A stretch of 43,803 nucleotides of DNA from a virus. The position numbers and the translations under genes were made by a program. A model generated the notes under the pieces. That model made no database searches. It was not told the origin of the DNA and saw only the letters and a list, made by a program, of their open reading frames with translations. Below, in pieces: positions 5,959-13,168 of the stretch (positions within the stretch are counted from its first letter, which is position 1; every line of letters starts with the position of its first letter). Location: the IMG/VR virus record IMGVR_UViG_3300027903_000009, positions 1-43,803 of that record. One strand, written 5' to 3'.

Positions 5959-6236
5959 GCGCGATCCTGGTGCTGTTCTTGGTGGGGCCGCCCGACGCCG
6001 ACGGCCGCGAGCGCAAGGCGGCCGCGGCCATCGACTGCGGCACGGGTGAGTTCGTCGCGATCGAGCGTTACCTGACGGGCTCGCCGCAAGAGGCGGTGCG
6101 CATCCTCCAGGATCGCGAGAAATGGGGATGGGGGCGCATCGTCTACGGGCCGGCGATCAAGGTGCCGGCCCGCCAGCTCTATGACCTGACGGACATGATC
6201 CGGGGGCTACCCCCGGGTCGGAAGGGAGTCGCCTGA
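5955..6236 (+). CDS. Hypothetical protein (93 aa)
   Basis: GTG start overlapping the clamp stop (GTGA). An N-terminal hydrophobic strand (AILVLFLVG) is followed by a charged, mixed fold; KWGWGRIVYGPAIKVPARQLY is distinctive but not assignable. Probably translated together with the clamp. Unknown function. Confidence 0.65.
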   Translation: MSAILVLFLVGPPDADGRERKAAAAIDCGTGEFVAIERYLTGSPQEAVRILQDREKWGWGRIVYGPAIKVPARQLYDLTDMIRGLPPGRKGVA

Positions 6237-6556
6237 TGCCAGCGGTTTTCAGAGTCCTCAAGGGCGGCGCGCCGTTGCTGCGCCCGGTGATCGCGGAGAC
6301 GGTGCACGATGCGCGCCGTCGCGTGCTCGCGTCGCTGGGGCTGGAGCTCGAACCGTGCACGCTCGACGAGTTCGAGGCGGCCGAGCAGCGGTGCATGTCG
6401 AGCGGCGGCCTGCCGGCGGTGAGCGAGGCGTGCGAGCCCAACGAGGAGATCACGGCGGGCTCGCCGTGCTTCGGCCTGGTGCCGGGGCAGTGCAGGCTCA
6501 AGGAGAAGTGCGCACGGTGGCTCTACGATGCCCGCGGCATGGAGCCGGAGCGGTGA
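6236..6556 (+). CDS. Hypothetical protein with C-terminal cysteine cluster (106 aa)
   Basis: ATG overlapping the preceding stop (TGATG). It has a basic, hydrophobic N-terminus and a helix with DARRRVLASLGLELEP; towards the C-terminus CFGLVPGQCRLKEKC, with earlier cysteines, could bind zinc. Unknown function. Confidence 0.65.
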   Translation: MPAVFRVLKGGAPLLRPVIAETVHDARRRVLASLGLELEPCTLDEFEAAEQRCMSSGGLPAVSEACEPNEEITAGSPCFGLVPGQCRLKEKCARWLYDARGMEPER

Positions 6557-6750
6557 TCCTGCGCACGTACGTGGGACTCGTTCGACCGGGCGTGTTCCGG
6601 CACCGGGTCGAGGTGTTCGTCGTGGTCGCAACGAGCCGGGACTCGGCGAGGCGGATTCTGAAGACGGTGGCTCAAGGCAGAGAGGTGGTCGCCATGCAAG
6701 AGGTGAATACGCGCGTGCGCGGCTGTCGGCACGTGTGGAGCTTCGAGTGA
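6553..6750 (+). CDS. Hypothetical protein (65 aa)
   Basis: GTG at 6553 overlaps the preceding stop (GTGA). Beta-strand-rich start (ILRTYVGLVRPGVFRHRVEV), a helix with SRDSARRILKTVAQG, and a C-terminal strand. The small alpha/beta look is compatible with a nucleic-acid or protein adaptor, but no family is recognised. Confidence 0.6.
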   Translation: MILRTYVGLVRPGVFRHRVEVFVVVATSRDSARRILKTVAQGREVVAMQEVNTRVRGCRHVWSFE

Positions 6751-7058
6751 TCCCGCTCGACGAAATCGAGCTGTGCCGGCGGCGCTACGGCGCGGGCTTC
6801 TGGCACGCGATCGGCAACGATGGGCAGGTGACCGCGGGCGACGGGCTGGGAGCCGTCGGCCGCGGGCCGGACCTGAATCACGCGATCGCCGCGCTCATCG
6901 TCTCGCGGCGGCTGCTCGCTGCCGAGGCGGCACGGCGCGCGCTGCTCGAGCGGGGCGAGACGTGGGCGCGCTGGTGGGGCGCGGCCATCACGGCGGCGGC
7001 TGCCCTGGTGGTGTGCGCCACCGGAGCGTTCCTGCTCTGGTTGGCGTTCCACCGTTAG
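6747..7058 (+). CDS. Hypothetical tail-anchored membrane protein (103 aa)
   Basis: GTG overlapping the preceding stop. A soluble N-terminal 65 residues are followed by one hydrophobic helix (about residues 78-100, ITAAAALVVCATGAFLLWL) at the very C-terminus, so it would be anchored in the inner membrane by its tail. Last gene of the operon; the terminator follows 14 bases after the stop. Confidence 0.65.
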   Translation: MIPLDEIELCRRRYGAGFWHAIGNDGQVTAGDGLGAVGRGPDLNHAIAALIVSRRLLAAEAARRALLERGETWARWWGAAITAAAALVVCATGAFLLWLAFHR

Positions 7059-7072
7059 TCGGACCGAAAGCG

Positions 7073-7108
7073 GCGCCCCGGGGGATTTCACCCTCCCGGG
7101 GCGCTTTT
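7073..7108. terminator. Strong intrinsic terminator between convergent operons
   Basis: GCGCCCCGGGGG at 7073-7084 and CCCGGGGCGC at 7095-7104 form a GC-rich stem followed by TTTT on the plus strand, ending the rightward operon. On the opposite strand the stem is followed by CGCTTTCGG, so it may also help stop the leftward recombination operon, whose last gene ends at 7160. Confidence 0.9.
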
Positions 7109-7159
7109 CGTGTCGGGCGGCCTCTCAGGATGCCCCAGGATCGTCGATCGTCCGGGGCA

Positions 7160-7642
7160 CTACTCCAGGGAGGGCCGCAGTTCGGGAGCCGGTAGCAGGC
7201 GCACCAGCGTGCCCGGGGCGCCTGATCCCGGAGTGCATCGCAGGGAGAGGAGCGCGATCACCCGCGAGTCGTCGTCGGGCAGCTTGCCGCCGGCCACCAA
7301 AGGGTCGAGCAGGAACTTCGGGGTGTAGTTGTCCGGGTCGTGCCGGCGCCGGTCGGCGAAGCGGATCTCAACCTCGACGGCGCACTGGCGCCCGACCTCG
7401 ACGGGGACGAGCGGCCGGCAGAGCAGCAGCACCGCGTCGGACCAGCGCGCCTTCTCGCGGCTGTACTTGGTCCAGTGCCAACTCTTCCACTCGTTGATCG
7501 CGGGCAGGGTCATGCCGGCCAGGAACAGCACCTCGCCGGTGCAGTACGAGCTGGCCGGCTCGAGCGCGGGCTGGGCGAGGCGCTTCCTCGAGCGCCGCAC
7601 CTGGCCGGCCAGCAGGTCCTTGATCGTTACGGGGTCGGGCAT
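7160..7642 (-). CDS. rusA: RusA-like Holliday junction resolvase
   Basis: A 160-residue protein with the RusA signature: the N-terminal strand GMTLPAINEWKSWHW, then RRRHDPDNYTPKFLLDPL at 98-115 and LPDDDSRV at 121-128. The acidic residues D102, D104 and D123-125 fit the metal-binding aspartates of RusA, a dimeric endonuclease that cuts four-way junctions and branched DNA before packaging. The family is usually 115-150 residues; the extra 30 at the N-terminus are Arg-rich and may be flexible. The start lies 16 bases inside the end of the preceding gene in another frame. Last gene of the recombination operon. Confidence 0.85.
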   Translation of the reverse strand: MPDPVTIKDLLAGQVRRSRKRLAQPALEPASSYCTGEVLFLAGMTLPAINEWKSWHWTKYSREKARWSDAVLLLCRPLVPVEVGRQCAVEVEIRFADRRRHDPDNYTPKFLLDPLVAGGKLPDDDSRVIALLSLRCTPGSGAPGTLVRLLPAPELRPSLE

Positions 7643-9531
7643 GCGACGAGCGTGGTGCTGCCGGTGGCGGGCGTGGTCTTCACCACCGTGTTCGAGTTGG
7701 CCGAGACGTTGCCAGCGGCATCGGTCGCGCGCAGCACGAAGTAGTACTTGACCCCCGCCGTAAGCCCGGTCACCGCCATGCACTCGGCCGTGCCCGCGGG
7801 GCTGGGGCTGGGCTCGCCCACGATCGTGGTCATGCTGGTGAAGCCGGCCACGTAGCTCGAGTTGGTGGTGAAACGCATGTCGTAGCTCGTGACCGTGCCC
7901 GTGGTGCCGCCGACGTCGTTGGCCGGCGAGATCCAGCTCAGGAGCACTTGGGTCGGCCGAGCCGTGATGACGCCGAGCGTCACGACTGTCTCGGGCTCGA
8001 GCACGTCGCCGGGCGAGAGCCGCCCCGCGTACCCATCGGCAAGCGTGGTCACGACGGGCGGGCGTGCGTAGCTCGTGGCGGTCAGCGAGTCGTTGAAGGT
8101 CGCGAAGCTCGAGTCCTTGAACGCCGGCGTTCCCCACACTGCCTTGCCGCTCAGGCCAGACCACGAGCCGTGCCCGGGTGAGTTTCGCTGACTGACCGAG
8201 CCGTTGTAGATCGCGGACGCCGGGCTCGCGGCCGAGCCGCGCGTGAAGATCACGCCAGCCGAGTCCATGCCGACGCCGGTGGCGATGCGCACCGTCTCGC
8301 TGCCGGGCGCCGCGGGCGCGTCGCCGTAGTACACATTCGAGGCGAGCCGCGGCGAGCTTGAGGGGTGCGCGGCCGAGACGTCGAGCACGGTAGCCCCGCC
8401 CGTGTAGAACGTGTTGTGTCGGATCAGCGTGCCGATGAGGTCTTGCGCGCCCACCACTGCGAGGACGGTGCCGCCCGACGCCGAGATGCGATTGAACTCG
8501 AGCGTGTCCTGGTACGAGCCGTTCTGCCACCAGAACGCCGCGGGCGAAGCCGGCGTGCCGATCTTGATGACGTTGTTGCCCCAATACTGGTGGTTGCAGC
8601 TGGAGCCGAAGCTGCCCGAGTTGGCGTTCGAGATGCTGATGTTGCCCGGGCCCGTCGTCGTGATCGTGTTCCCGACGAAGCGGTTGTACGCGCTCGAGTC
8701 GCGATAGGCGATGACCGCGTGTGTGCCGCCCGGCGTCGCGTTCATGGTCAGCGACCACGTGTTGCCCTGGAACTGGTTATAGGTCGAGCGGTACATCTCG
8801 AGCGCGAAGAAATAGTCGAAGGCGCTCGTGACCGTGATGGTGAAGGTGTTCAAGGCGACCACGTTCGAGTCGGCGCGCGTCATCCAGAGAACTTGGGAAT
8901 CGCCCGTCGGCGCGCAGCAGGTGATATTGACGCCGATCGTGAAGCTCGAGTTGGTGAGCCGGTTGCCGCTGGGGTGGTAGCTGCCGACCGAGCCCATGCC
9001 GAGCCAGTGCCATTGGCCGTCCCAGTTGAGGTCGGGGCCGGTGACGGTGAGGCTGTCGAACACGCTGTACTTCGCCGTGAATCCCACACCGTCGGCCACC
9101 GCGCAGCTGATGTTGACCAGCGAGTCGCCGCTCGGGCCCTGCGACGCGATCTCGTTGCAGCCGTCGAAGCCGGCCGTGCACCGGAACCACTTCGCGGTGC
9201 AGTAGGAGCCCTTCGCAGCCTCGAAGCTGATGTTGGCGACGCGCACCGCGCCCGGGTCCTGCGGGAAGCCGTAGAACCGGATGCGCTTGTTCGAGCGCCC
9301 GTTCTTCAGCGGCTTGATCTCGTCGTTGCCATAGTCGCCGCTGGCGAACCGGATCACGTCACCGGAGTCAGCGTTGGTGTTCACCCAAGCGAGCGATTTC
9401 GCATTCGAGGTGGAGTCGGCGCCGGTGTGGCCCGAGGTTCCGGTGGGCGACACCCAATAGGTCGTCGCGAAGCAGGGAGCAGCGAGCAGCACGGCGAGCA
9501 GCGTCGAGACGGCAAGGGCGCGGCGGGACAC
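7627..9531 (-). CDS. Secreted parallel beta-helix protein with C-terminal FN3 domain
   Basis: A 634-residue protein. GTG 9531-9529 follows AAGGAGG at five bases and gives a clear signal peptide: VSRRALAVST, then LLAVLLAAPC, then FA and a likely cut before TTYWVSP. The central region (about 40-500) has the N-rich, S/T-rich repeats with short strands (SSFTIGVNI, NNVIKIG, YNRFVGNTI) of right-handed parallel beta helices such as pectate-lyase-like proteins. Near 520-625 there is a fibronectin type III domain (SYDMRFTTNS, then MAVTGLTAGVKYYFVLRATDA). A signal peptide is unexpected for a virion protein. It could be a secreted polysaccharide-active or surface protein, or a captured host gene. It overlaps rusA at its end. 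Confidence 0.75.
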   Translation of the reverse strand: MSRRALAVSTLLAVLLAAPCFATTYWVSPTGTSGHTGADSTSNAKSLAWVNTNADSGDVIRFASGDYGNDEIKPLKNGRSNKRIRFYGFPQDPGAVRVANISFEAAKGSYCTAKWFRCTAGFDGCNEIASQGPSGDSLVNISCAVADGVGFTAKYSVFDSLTVTGPDLNWDGQWHWLGMGSVGSYHPSGNRLTNSSFTIGVNITCCAPTGDSQVLWMTRADSNVVALNTFTITVTSAFDYFFALEMYRSTYNQFQGNTWSLTMNATPGGTHAVIAYRDSSAYNRFVGNTITTTGPGNISISNANSGSFGSSCNHQYWGNNVIKIGTPASPAAFWWQNGSYQDTLEFNRISASGGTVLAVVGAQDLIGTLIRHNTFYTGGATVLDVSAAHPSSSPRLASNVYYGDAPAAPGSETVRIATGVGMDSAGVIFTRGSAASPASAIYNGSVSQRNSPGHGSWSGLSGKAVWGTPAFKDSSFATFNDSLTATSYARPPVVTTLADGYAGRLSPGDVLEPETVVTLGVITARPTQVLLSWISPANDVGGTTGTVTSYDMRFTTNSSYVAGFTSMTTIVGEPSPSPAGTAECMAVTGLTAGVKYYFVLRATDAAGNVSANSNTVVKTTPATGSTTLVACPTP

Positions 9532-9553
9532 GGACACCTCCTTGTGATGGGTC

Positions 9554-9585
9554 GACCCCCGCACCGATGGTAGGGCGCGGGGGTC
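9554..9585. other. 9-bp hairpin upstream of the beta-helix gene
   Basis: GACCCCCGC at 9554-9562 pairs with GCGGGGGTC at 9577-9585 around a 14-base loop, about 15 bases before the GGAGG site of the beta-helix gene on the minus strand. The same 9-mer forms stem S1 of the leader structure at 12428-12476. Confidence 0.5.
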
Positions 9586-9605
9586 GGGTCCACAACGGCG
9601 CACCG

Positions 9606-10334
9606 TTAGCGCGAGCGGGTCGAGACGCTCTGCTCGAACCAGAAGCGCACGCCGCGGTAGTCGATCGGGTGCAGCCGGTCGCCCGGCCGCTCCGATTCGC
9701 CACGCTGCATCTCGCCGCGGAACCGCTCCTTCGCCGCGGCCTCATCGAGCCGGAGCCACGAGACGTCGCACGCGAGCGGGTCGATGAGCTCGCACTTGAG
9801 GATCTCGGTGATGACCTGCTGCGTGCTGCCGCCCGCGATCGCCGTCGGGGCTGGCGGCGGGGCCGGCGCCTCGAGCGGTGGCGGCACGTCCTCCTCCGGC
9901 GTGCCCGCCGCGGCCGCCGCCTCGCGCGCGCGCGCCGCCTCGAGGTTGGCGCGCCGCACGTTCTCGCGATGCGCCACGCTGATGCGCTCGTTCTCCTGCC
10001 GCGTCCACGCGATCGTGGCGTCGGCGAGGGATTTCTTGCCCGCCTCGAGCGCGTCGGCTTTCAGCTTGGCGGCCGCGTTGATCGCCGCGACCATCGCGCG
10101 CGGGATCTCGCCGACGTCATCCTTGGCCCGCTTCACGGCCTTGAGCGCGACGGCGATCTTCCCCGCGAGCCCCGCCACGATGGCCGCGTCCTCGGCGCTG
10201 GCGATGATGCGCCCGCGCGCGGCGAGCGCGACCTCGAGCCCGGCAGCGATCGCCGGGTCCTCGAGGCGCTGCGCGAGCAGCCCGCGCGTCGTCGCGACGA
10301 GCGCGTGCTCCTGGTGCTGCAACTGGTCGCTCAC
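9606..10334 (-). CDS. Helical, coiled-coil protein in the recombination operon
   Basis: A 242-residue protein. Long Ala-, Lys- and Glu-rich helices (residues 5-150, for example AVALKAVKRAKDDVGEIP and KLKADALEAGKKSLADATIAW), then a Pro-rich linker (about 160-180), then a short folded end (STQQVITEILKCELIDP and IDYRGVRFWFEQ). This resembles the coiled-coil accessory proteins often next to phage annealing proteins, but I cannot name the family. GTG at 10334 overlaps the upstream stop. Confidence 0.65.
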   Translation of the reverse strand: MSDQLQHQEHALVATTRGLLAQRLEDPAIAAGLEVALAARGRIIASAEDAAIVAGLAGKIAVALKAVKRAKDDVGEIPRAMVAAINAAAKLKADALEAGKKSLADATIAWTRQENERISVAHRENVRRANLEAARAREAAAAAGTPEEDVPPPLEAPAPPPAPTAIAGGSTQQVITEILKCELIDPLACDVSWLRLDEAAAKERFRGEMQRGESERPGDRLHPIDYRGVRFWFEQSVSTRSR

Positions 10335-10585
10335 GATGGCACCGAGTCCTTCGCCGGCACGCGGCTGGCGAGCTCGTCGATCATGGCGCTGAGCACGTCG
10401 TCGGGCCTCCCGCACGATTCGTCGAAGTCCAAGGACGCCTGGCTGGGATCGTCGCTCAAAAAATCGGCCACGATCGGCACGAGCTTCTTCGCCGCGTTCG
10501 AGAGGTGCCGCGTCGGCATGCTGTCGATCTCGATGAACTCGCCGCGCGACTTCGAGAAGTACCGCACCTCTCCGTACTTATTCAT
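10331..10585 (-). CDS. Hypothetical acidic protein (84 aa)
   Basis: ATG at 10585 overlaps the preceding stop (ATGA), with AGGGGGTG upstream. It begins MNKYGEVRYFSKSRGEFIEI and has an acidic C-terminal half (DDPSQASLDFDESCG, then a helix with DDVLSAMIDELASR). The acidic, compact look could suit a DNA mimic or regulatory partner, but there is no direct evidence. Unknown. Confidence 0.6.
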   Translation of the reverse strand: MNKYGEVRYFSKSRGEFIEIDSMPTRHLSNAAKKLVPIVADFLSDDPSQASLDFDESCGRPDDVLSAMIDELASRVPAKDSVPS

Positions 10586-10814
10586 GCCGCACCCCCTGTA
10601 GAAGTTTGTCGACCGCCGCGCTCGCGCTGACGCCGAGCAAGTCCTGCACCGTCCACTTGCCGGGCATCACGGTCACCTGGAAGGCGCCGCAGCCGCACAG
10701 CAGCAGCGCCGCCGTGCCGCGGATCGACGTGTTCGGGTTGAGCGGGTTGGCGATCTCGATCGCCTGCGCCCGCGTCGGGATCATCCGGTGCCGGTGGAAG
10801 AGCGCGCCGATCAC
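10578..10814 (-). CDS. Hypothetical protein (78 aa)
   Basis: GTG at 10814 overlaps the stop of the annealing-protein gene (GTGA). Segments PTRAQAIEIANPLNPNTSIRG and CGCGAFQVTVMPGKWTVQ are characteristic but unrecognised; CGCG could bind metal. Sits directly behind the recombinase gene, so a helper role is possible. Confidence 0.6.
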   Translation of the reverse strand: MIGALFHRHRMIPTRAQAIEIANPLNPNTSIRGTAALLLCGCGAFQVTVMPGKWTVQDLLGVSASAAVDKLLQGVRHE

Positions 10815-12388
10815 TTGATCCCCGCCTCGCGCATCGCCTTGACGATCGCGCGGCACTGGTCGGCGTCGATCGTCTGCGCGCCCGCCTTCTGCAGCTTCAT
10901 GGACGCCTCGCCGCCGAGCGCCTTCACGATCCCGAGGTCCATGAACCAGAACGTGCCCGAGCCCGCCGGCGACTCCTTCACGAACGTGCGGTTCGGCTGC
11001 GACTTCTTCGCCTTGCCGGCGAGGAAGAAGATCGTCGCCACCTGCCCGTCGGCCTCGAACTGTGCCGCCGCCGCCGCGTCCTGCGCGACCGCGGCCGGAT
11101 CCGCCTCGGGCTCCAGCTCGGGCGGCGCCTCTTCGGTCGCGTCGGCGTGCTGCTCGTCGAAGCCACGCGCGGGCGTGTCCGCGACGGCAGGAGCATCCGT
11201 GCCCCCAGGAGCCGGAGCCCCGGTGCCGTCGGGAGTTTTCGATGCGGTGGGCGAAAGCCCCCTCTCGCCAGCGCCCGACCTCGCCCCAGGCGTCGCGACG
11301 CTGCTCTCCACCGCACCATCGGGGTATTTCTCGTTCAGGTAGGTCAGCACGCGCCGCATGTCGCTCGTGGTGTACTGCCGCGCATCGACTGTGTTCGTGG
11401 TCGTGCTGACGACACCCAACTGCACGAGCACGAGCTCAACCTTTGAGCACGCCGCGGCCTCGGACATCGGCTTGCCGCCATTCCAGACCTTGGCGATCTT
11501 CTCGGAGAGCATCGCCCACCAAGTCTTCGGCTGGTTGATCGCCGCCGAAAGCGCGTTCTCGACGCCCCGCTTCTCGCGCGCCTTCACGGCCTCCCACTCG
11601 GCCACGAATGCGACGTCGATCGAGATGCCGCCCTCGCGCACGCCTTGGATGATCCCCTTGAGCCGCACGAGATGGTCGCCAGTCATGTCCTCGATCCGGT
11701 CGACGCCGAGCGTTTCGAGCACCTGCACCTCGCTCGCGCCGAACTTCTGGCAGAACGCCACGGCCTCGATGCGCCGGCTCCCGATGTCCTTCGCGGTGCC
11801 GCGCACCGTCGCGACCGCCGCCTCGTATGCCTTCCGCCAGAACGGCTTCGGGATCACGGTGAAGACGGCCTCGCGGTACGCGATCGCCGCGCACGCGTTG
11901 CCGGTGACGACGATCATGTCGGCGTTGAGCCGCTTGTCGTTCCTGTCCGTGATCCGGCGCTTGACCTCGACGGTGACCGCGTTGTTGCGCTCGAGGTCGA
12001 AGCAGAAGCCCTGCGCGACGACATGGTCGCGCTCGACGCTGACCACGCGCGAGCCCGCGCGCACGTTGCCCCACGCGTAGGTCAGGATCTCGGCGAAGCG
12101 GACGCTCGCGCCCTCGATGTTCTTCCCGGCACGCGGCAGCGCGTACATGCACGAGTCCGCCGTTTCCTTGTCCATCGTGGCGATCTCGGTGCACGCCTTG
12201 AGCACGAGCTTGAGGTCGCCGCGCGGATACGTCTTGGCGGTGGCGACTTGGCGGTCGATCTCGGCGCGCGTGAGCGCCTCGACGACTGGCGTGGAGACGA
12301 CTTCAACGACGTCGCCGGCTGCGGGCACCAGCGCGGTTGCTCCAGTGGACTCCTCGGGCGGCGCCTCATAATCCTGATCCAAACTCAC
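10811..12388 (-). CDS. Putative phage single-strand annealing or recombination protein
   Basis: A 525-residue protein. Residues 75-280 carry a pattern I know from a broad phage family found beside recombination genes: CMYALPRAGKNIEGASVRFA, then AWGNVRAGSRVV, VVAQGFCFDLERN, a RRITDRNDKRLNADMI segment, NACAAIAYREAVFTVIPK and a C-terminal TGDHLVRLKGI. I read it as a RecT/Erf/Rad52-type annealing protein, but the family assignment is from memory. Residues 360-435 are a disordered Pro/Gly/Glu linker, and a small C-terminal domain follows (TFWFMDLGIVKALGGEAS). GTG 12388 has AGGGGG upstream. The gene has its own promoter and a structured leader (12410-12511). Confidence 0.6.
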   Translation of the reverse strand: MSLDQDYEAPPEESTGATALVPAAGDVVEVVSTPVVEALTRAEIDRQVATAKTYPRGDLKLVLKACTEIATMDKETADSCMYALPRAGKNIEGASVRFAEILTYAWGNVRAGSRVVSVERDHVVAQGFCFDLERNNAVTVEVKRRITDRNDKRLNADMIVVTGNACAAIAYREAVFTVIPKPFWRKAYEAAVATVRGTAKDIGSRRIEAVAFCQKFGASEVQVLETLGVDRIEDMTGDHLVRLKGIIQGVREGGISIDVAFVAEWEAVKAREKRGVENALSAAINQPKTWWAMLSEKIAKVWNGGKPMSEAAACSKVELVLVQLGVVSTTTNTVDARQYTTSDMRRVLTYLNEKYPDGAVESSVATPGARSGAGERGLSPTASKTPDGTGAPAPGGTDAPAVADTPARGFDEQHADATEEAPPELEPEADPAAVAQDAAAAAQFEADGQVATIFFLAGKAKKSQPNRTFVKESPAGSGTFWFMDLGIVKALGGEASMKLQKAGAQTIDADQCRAIVKAMREAGIK

Positions 12389-12409
12389 CTCGACCCCCTG
12401 CGAAAAGGA

Positions 12410-12476
12410 ACGGGCTCATCGGCCGCCGCGGGGGTCGAGGACCGCATTGGCCTTTGAGCCCGTCACTGACCCCCGC
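12410..12476 (-). promoter_or_regulatory. Structured 5' leader with pseudoknot topology
   Basis: Read on the minus strand: S1 GCGGGGGTC (12476-12468), 4 bases, S2 ACGGGCTCA (12463-12455), 18 bases, S1' GACCCCCGC (12436-12428), 9 bases, S2' TGAGCCCGT (12418-12410). Both pairs are perfect 9-mers and interleave, so both helices can form together as an H-type pseudoknot. The element begins at the expected transcription start and ends ten bases before the AGGGGG ribosome binding site of the recombination gene. T4 gene 32 offers a precedent for a leader pseudoknot that lets an ssDNA-binding protein repress its own translation. Confidence 0.65.
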
Positions 12477-12482
12477 AACGGC

Positions 12483-12511
12483 ACCGTACCGGCCGGCGTT
12501 TCGGAAGTCAA
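12483..12511 (-). promoter_or_regulatory. Sigma-70-like promoter of the recombination operon
   Basis: TTGACT (12511-12506), a spacer of exactly 17 bases and TACGGT (12488-12483) on the minus strand, just after the stop of the preceding gene at 12520. The expected start is near 12476, the first base of the leader structure. Confidence 0.7.
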
Positions 12512-12519
12512 GCCTATTC

Positions 12520-12885
12520 CTACGCGGTCGGCGGGTAGCCCTCGGGGTGGAACAGCCTCCAGCCGAACTCGGCCCACTGGCGCGTGTTCTTCGACCAGCT
12601 GTGCAGTCCCACGGCGCACACGGCCGGCAGCACCGTGCCCGCGATGAAGCCCAGGATGTTGAAGCCGTGCACGGGCTCCTGCGATGCCCCGAGCGCCGCG
12701 TGCGCCGCCGGCACCAGCGCCGGCCACGCCTCGTGGATCACCTGCGCGGCGAAGCTCAGGAATCCCAGCGTCACCGGGATCGCCTTGTTCACGAACACCG
12801 GCCACTTCTTCAGCAGCAGGCCGCCCAGCGCGAGCAGTCCGCCCTTCAGCACCATGCCGACGATCGGGTCGTTGAAGAGGTCCAT
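12520..12885 (-). CDS. Holin-like membrane protein
   Basis: A 121-residue protein with three hydrophobic segments (about 8-25, 36-50 and 77-94) and a polar tail (HSWSKNTRQWAEFGWRLF). ATG 12885 follows GGAGGG at six bases; the longer open frame upstream lacks a site. Size, topology and position at the end of the lysis cassette, after the endolysin and two tiny membrane proteins, suit a holin, but the sequence itself does not name a holin family. Confidence 0.6.
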   Translation of the reverse strand: MDLFNDPIVGMVLKGGLLALGGLLLKKWPVFVNKAIPVTLGFLSFAAQVIHEAWPALVPAAHAALGASQEPVHGFNILGFIAGTVLPAVCAVGLHSWSKNTRQWAEFGWRLFHPEGYPPTA

Positions 12886-12899
12886 CTCTTCCCTCCTGG

Positions 12900-13013
12900 T
12901 CAGTGGGGTCCGTACTTCGCGCCCAGCAGTAGCCCCGCAGCCACGGCGAGCCACAGCAGGGCGTTCCACAACACCGCGTAGCGCAGCACCGGCCGGGGGG
13001 CGCGGTCCTTCAT
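12900..13013 (-). CDS. Tiny single-pass membrane protein (37 aa)
   Basis: MKDRAPRPVLRYAVLWNALL followed by a hydrophobic stretch to the end; one membrane helix at about 11-31 with a basic N-terminus. The ATG is preceded by GAGGAGG and overlaps the stop of the previous gene (ATGA). Likely part of the lysis cassette, perhaps a spanin or antiholin component, but unproven. Confidence 0.55.
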   Translation of the reverse strand: MKDRAPRPVLRYAVLWNALLWLAVAAGLLLGAKYGPH

Positions 13014-13168
13014 CGGTCCTCCTCGGGGTTGTCGATCTCGAGGTCGTGGATCCTTTCGTCGTGGTCGTCCAGCCGGCGGCTGTGCTCCCGCTGCGTCGCC
13101 CACACGATTCCGGCGTGCGACGCGACTGCCAGCATCGCGGTCAGGGGAAGCGAAAGCTCGATGGTCAT
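13010..13168 (-). CDS. Small membrane-anchored coiled-coil protein (52 aa)
   Basis: An N-terminal hydrophobic helix (about 5-24) is followed by a strongly charged helix (REHSRRLDDHDERIHDLEID). The layout is that of small N-anchored lysis accessory proteins. GAGGTG lies upstream, and the ATG overlaps the endolysin stop (ATGA) while its own stop overlaps the next ATG. Both overlaps and the site support a real gene despite the small size. Confidence 0.6.
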   Translation of the reverse strand: MTIELSLPLTAMLAVASHAGIVWATQREHSRRLDDHDERIHDLEIDNPEEDR

